Below are positions 14,657-14,825 of a DNA stretch of 14,825 bases, piece after piece (the stretch's first letter is position 1; each line of letters opens with the position of its first letter). A program made the position numbers and the translations under genes. This DNA is from Bacteroidales bacterium. Lineage in GTDB: Bacteria; Bacteroidota; Bacteroidia; Bacteroidales; P3. The notes under the pieces are model-generated. The model searched no databases, was not told the origin of the DNA, and saw only the letters and a program-made list of their open reading frames with translations. The DNA is taken from contig JAEDJL010000046.1 in assembly GCA_016296345.1 (NCBI GenBank), positions 1 through 14,825 of the forward strand, read 5' to 3'.

Positions 14657-14825
14657 ATGGAAGAGATAACGCTTCAAACACTTTCAGAGAAGCTCGACAA
14701 CATTTATCGCATAACGCTCATCGGGTCAAAGAGCGTTCTTGACCTTGAAGAAACTTGCCTGTTCACAAGTCTAAGCAAAGGACACCTCTATCGCCTGACA
14801 TCAGGACGACAAATACCGTTCTTCC
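14657..14825 (+). CDS. Excisionase-like HTH DNA-binding protein (5' part, cut by window edge)
   Basis: The frame opens at ATG 14657 and is still open after 56 codons at the window edge. The translation begins MEEITLQTLSEKLDNIYRIT and continues LDLEETCLFTSLSKGHLYRL, ending in TSGRQIPFF. The part from LDLEETCLFTSLSKGHLYRLTS onward resembles the winged MerR/Xis-type helix-turn-helix (HTH_17) used by excisionases and small accessory DNA-binding proteins of Bacteroidota mobile elements, where the wing ends in G-x-I-P-x-x. It lies 18 bases after the preceding small gene, in the same direction. It could help the integrase excise the element, or act in replication control. Confidence 0.65.
   Translation, partial: MEEITLQTLSEKLDNIYRITLIGSKSVLDLEETCLFTSLSKGHLYRLTSGRQIPFF

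Larger units (their letters stand above)
11203..14825 (+). mobile_element. Left part of an integrated prophage or genomic island
   Basis: The element begins after mnmE and runs beyond the right edge. It contains a tyrosine recombinase, a leftward operon of three repressor-like regulators plus a lipoprotein, a compact control region, and rightward small DNA-binding genes: a lysogeny-switch layout. Arginine codons change character here: mnmE uses mostly AGA, while the integrase uses mostly CGT, CGC, CGG and AGG. No capsid, portal, terminase, relaxase or conjugation gene is in view, so phage and island cannot be told apart. Confidence 0.75.

Noticed and set aside
1..14825. CRISPR array, tRNA or rRNA gene
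   Set aside because: No regularly spaced direct repeats and no recognisable tRNA or rRNA sequence were seen on either strand.

Overview
The window looks like the chromosome of a Bacteroidota species, probably order Bacteroidales, interrupted at its right end by the start of an integrated mobile element. The assignment rests on three things: close resemblance to Bacteroidales-type MutB, LolD, Dus, UvrB and MnmE proteins; promoters of the TTTG-N19/20-TAnnTTTG type specific to this phylum; and a lipoprotein with an acidic surface-export signal after its cysteine. The genus cannot be fixed from the sequence alone. No rRNA, tRNA or CRISPR array was seen.

Housekeeping part (about 1-11202). On the minus strand lies mutB, the large subunit of methylmalonyl-CoA mutase, with its own promoter (2502-2532) and a strong intrinsic terminator (211-240). 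No mutA small-subunit gene is next to it. A roughly 400-base AT-rich gap separates it from a plus-strand series. This begins with a patatin phospholipase fused to an outer-membrane barrel (type Vd secretion style), followed by lolD (lipoprotein-release ATPase) and rlmB (23S rRNA 2'-O-methyltransferase). These three overlap by 1 and 4 bases and are probably cotranscribed. A new promoter (6661-6692) then drives a tRNA-dihydrouridine synthase that probably starts at TTG, followed by uvrB (excision repair) and mnmE (tRNA wobble-uridine GTPase). The theme is outer-membrane biogenesis and RNA modification, with nothing unusual in gene content.

Mobile element (11203 to at least 14825). The last 18 bases of mnmE (11185-11202) closely match the known attB of Salmonella genomic island 1, and a complete tyrosine recombinase gene follows directly. 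Its start codon abuts a perfect 20-bp inverted repeat. Next comes a minus-strand, four-gene overlapping operon: an XRE-type repressor, a lipoprotein with a surface-export signal, and two more regulators. All three regulators carry a W-L-L-T-G-[KQ]-G-E motif. A 179-base control region, with matching promoter boxes forming a 9-bp inverted repeat, separates this operon from rightward genes: a small helix-turn-helix protein and an excisionase-like DNA-binding protein cut by the window edge. The layout is that of a temperate phage or integrative island lysogeny switch.

The most interesting candidate is the surface lipoprotein embedded between repressor genes. Its position is analogous to known phage-encoded lipoproteins that block superinfection, but that function is inferred here, not shown.
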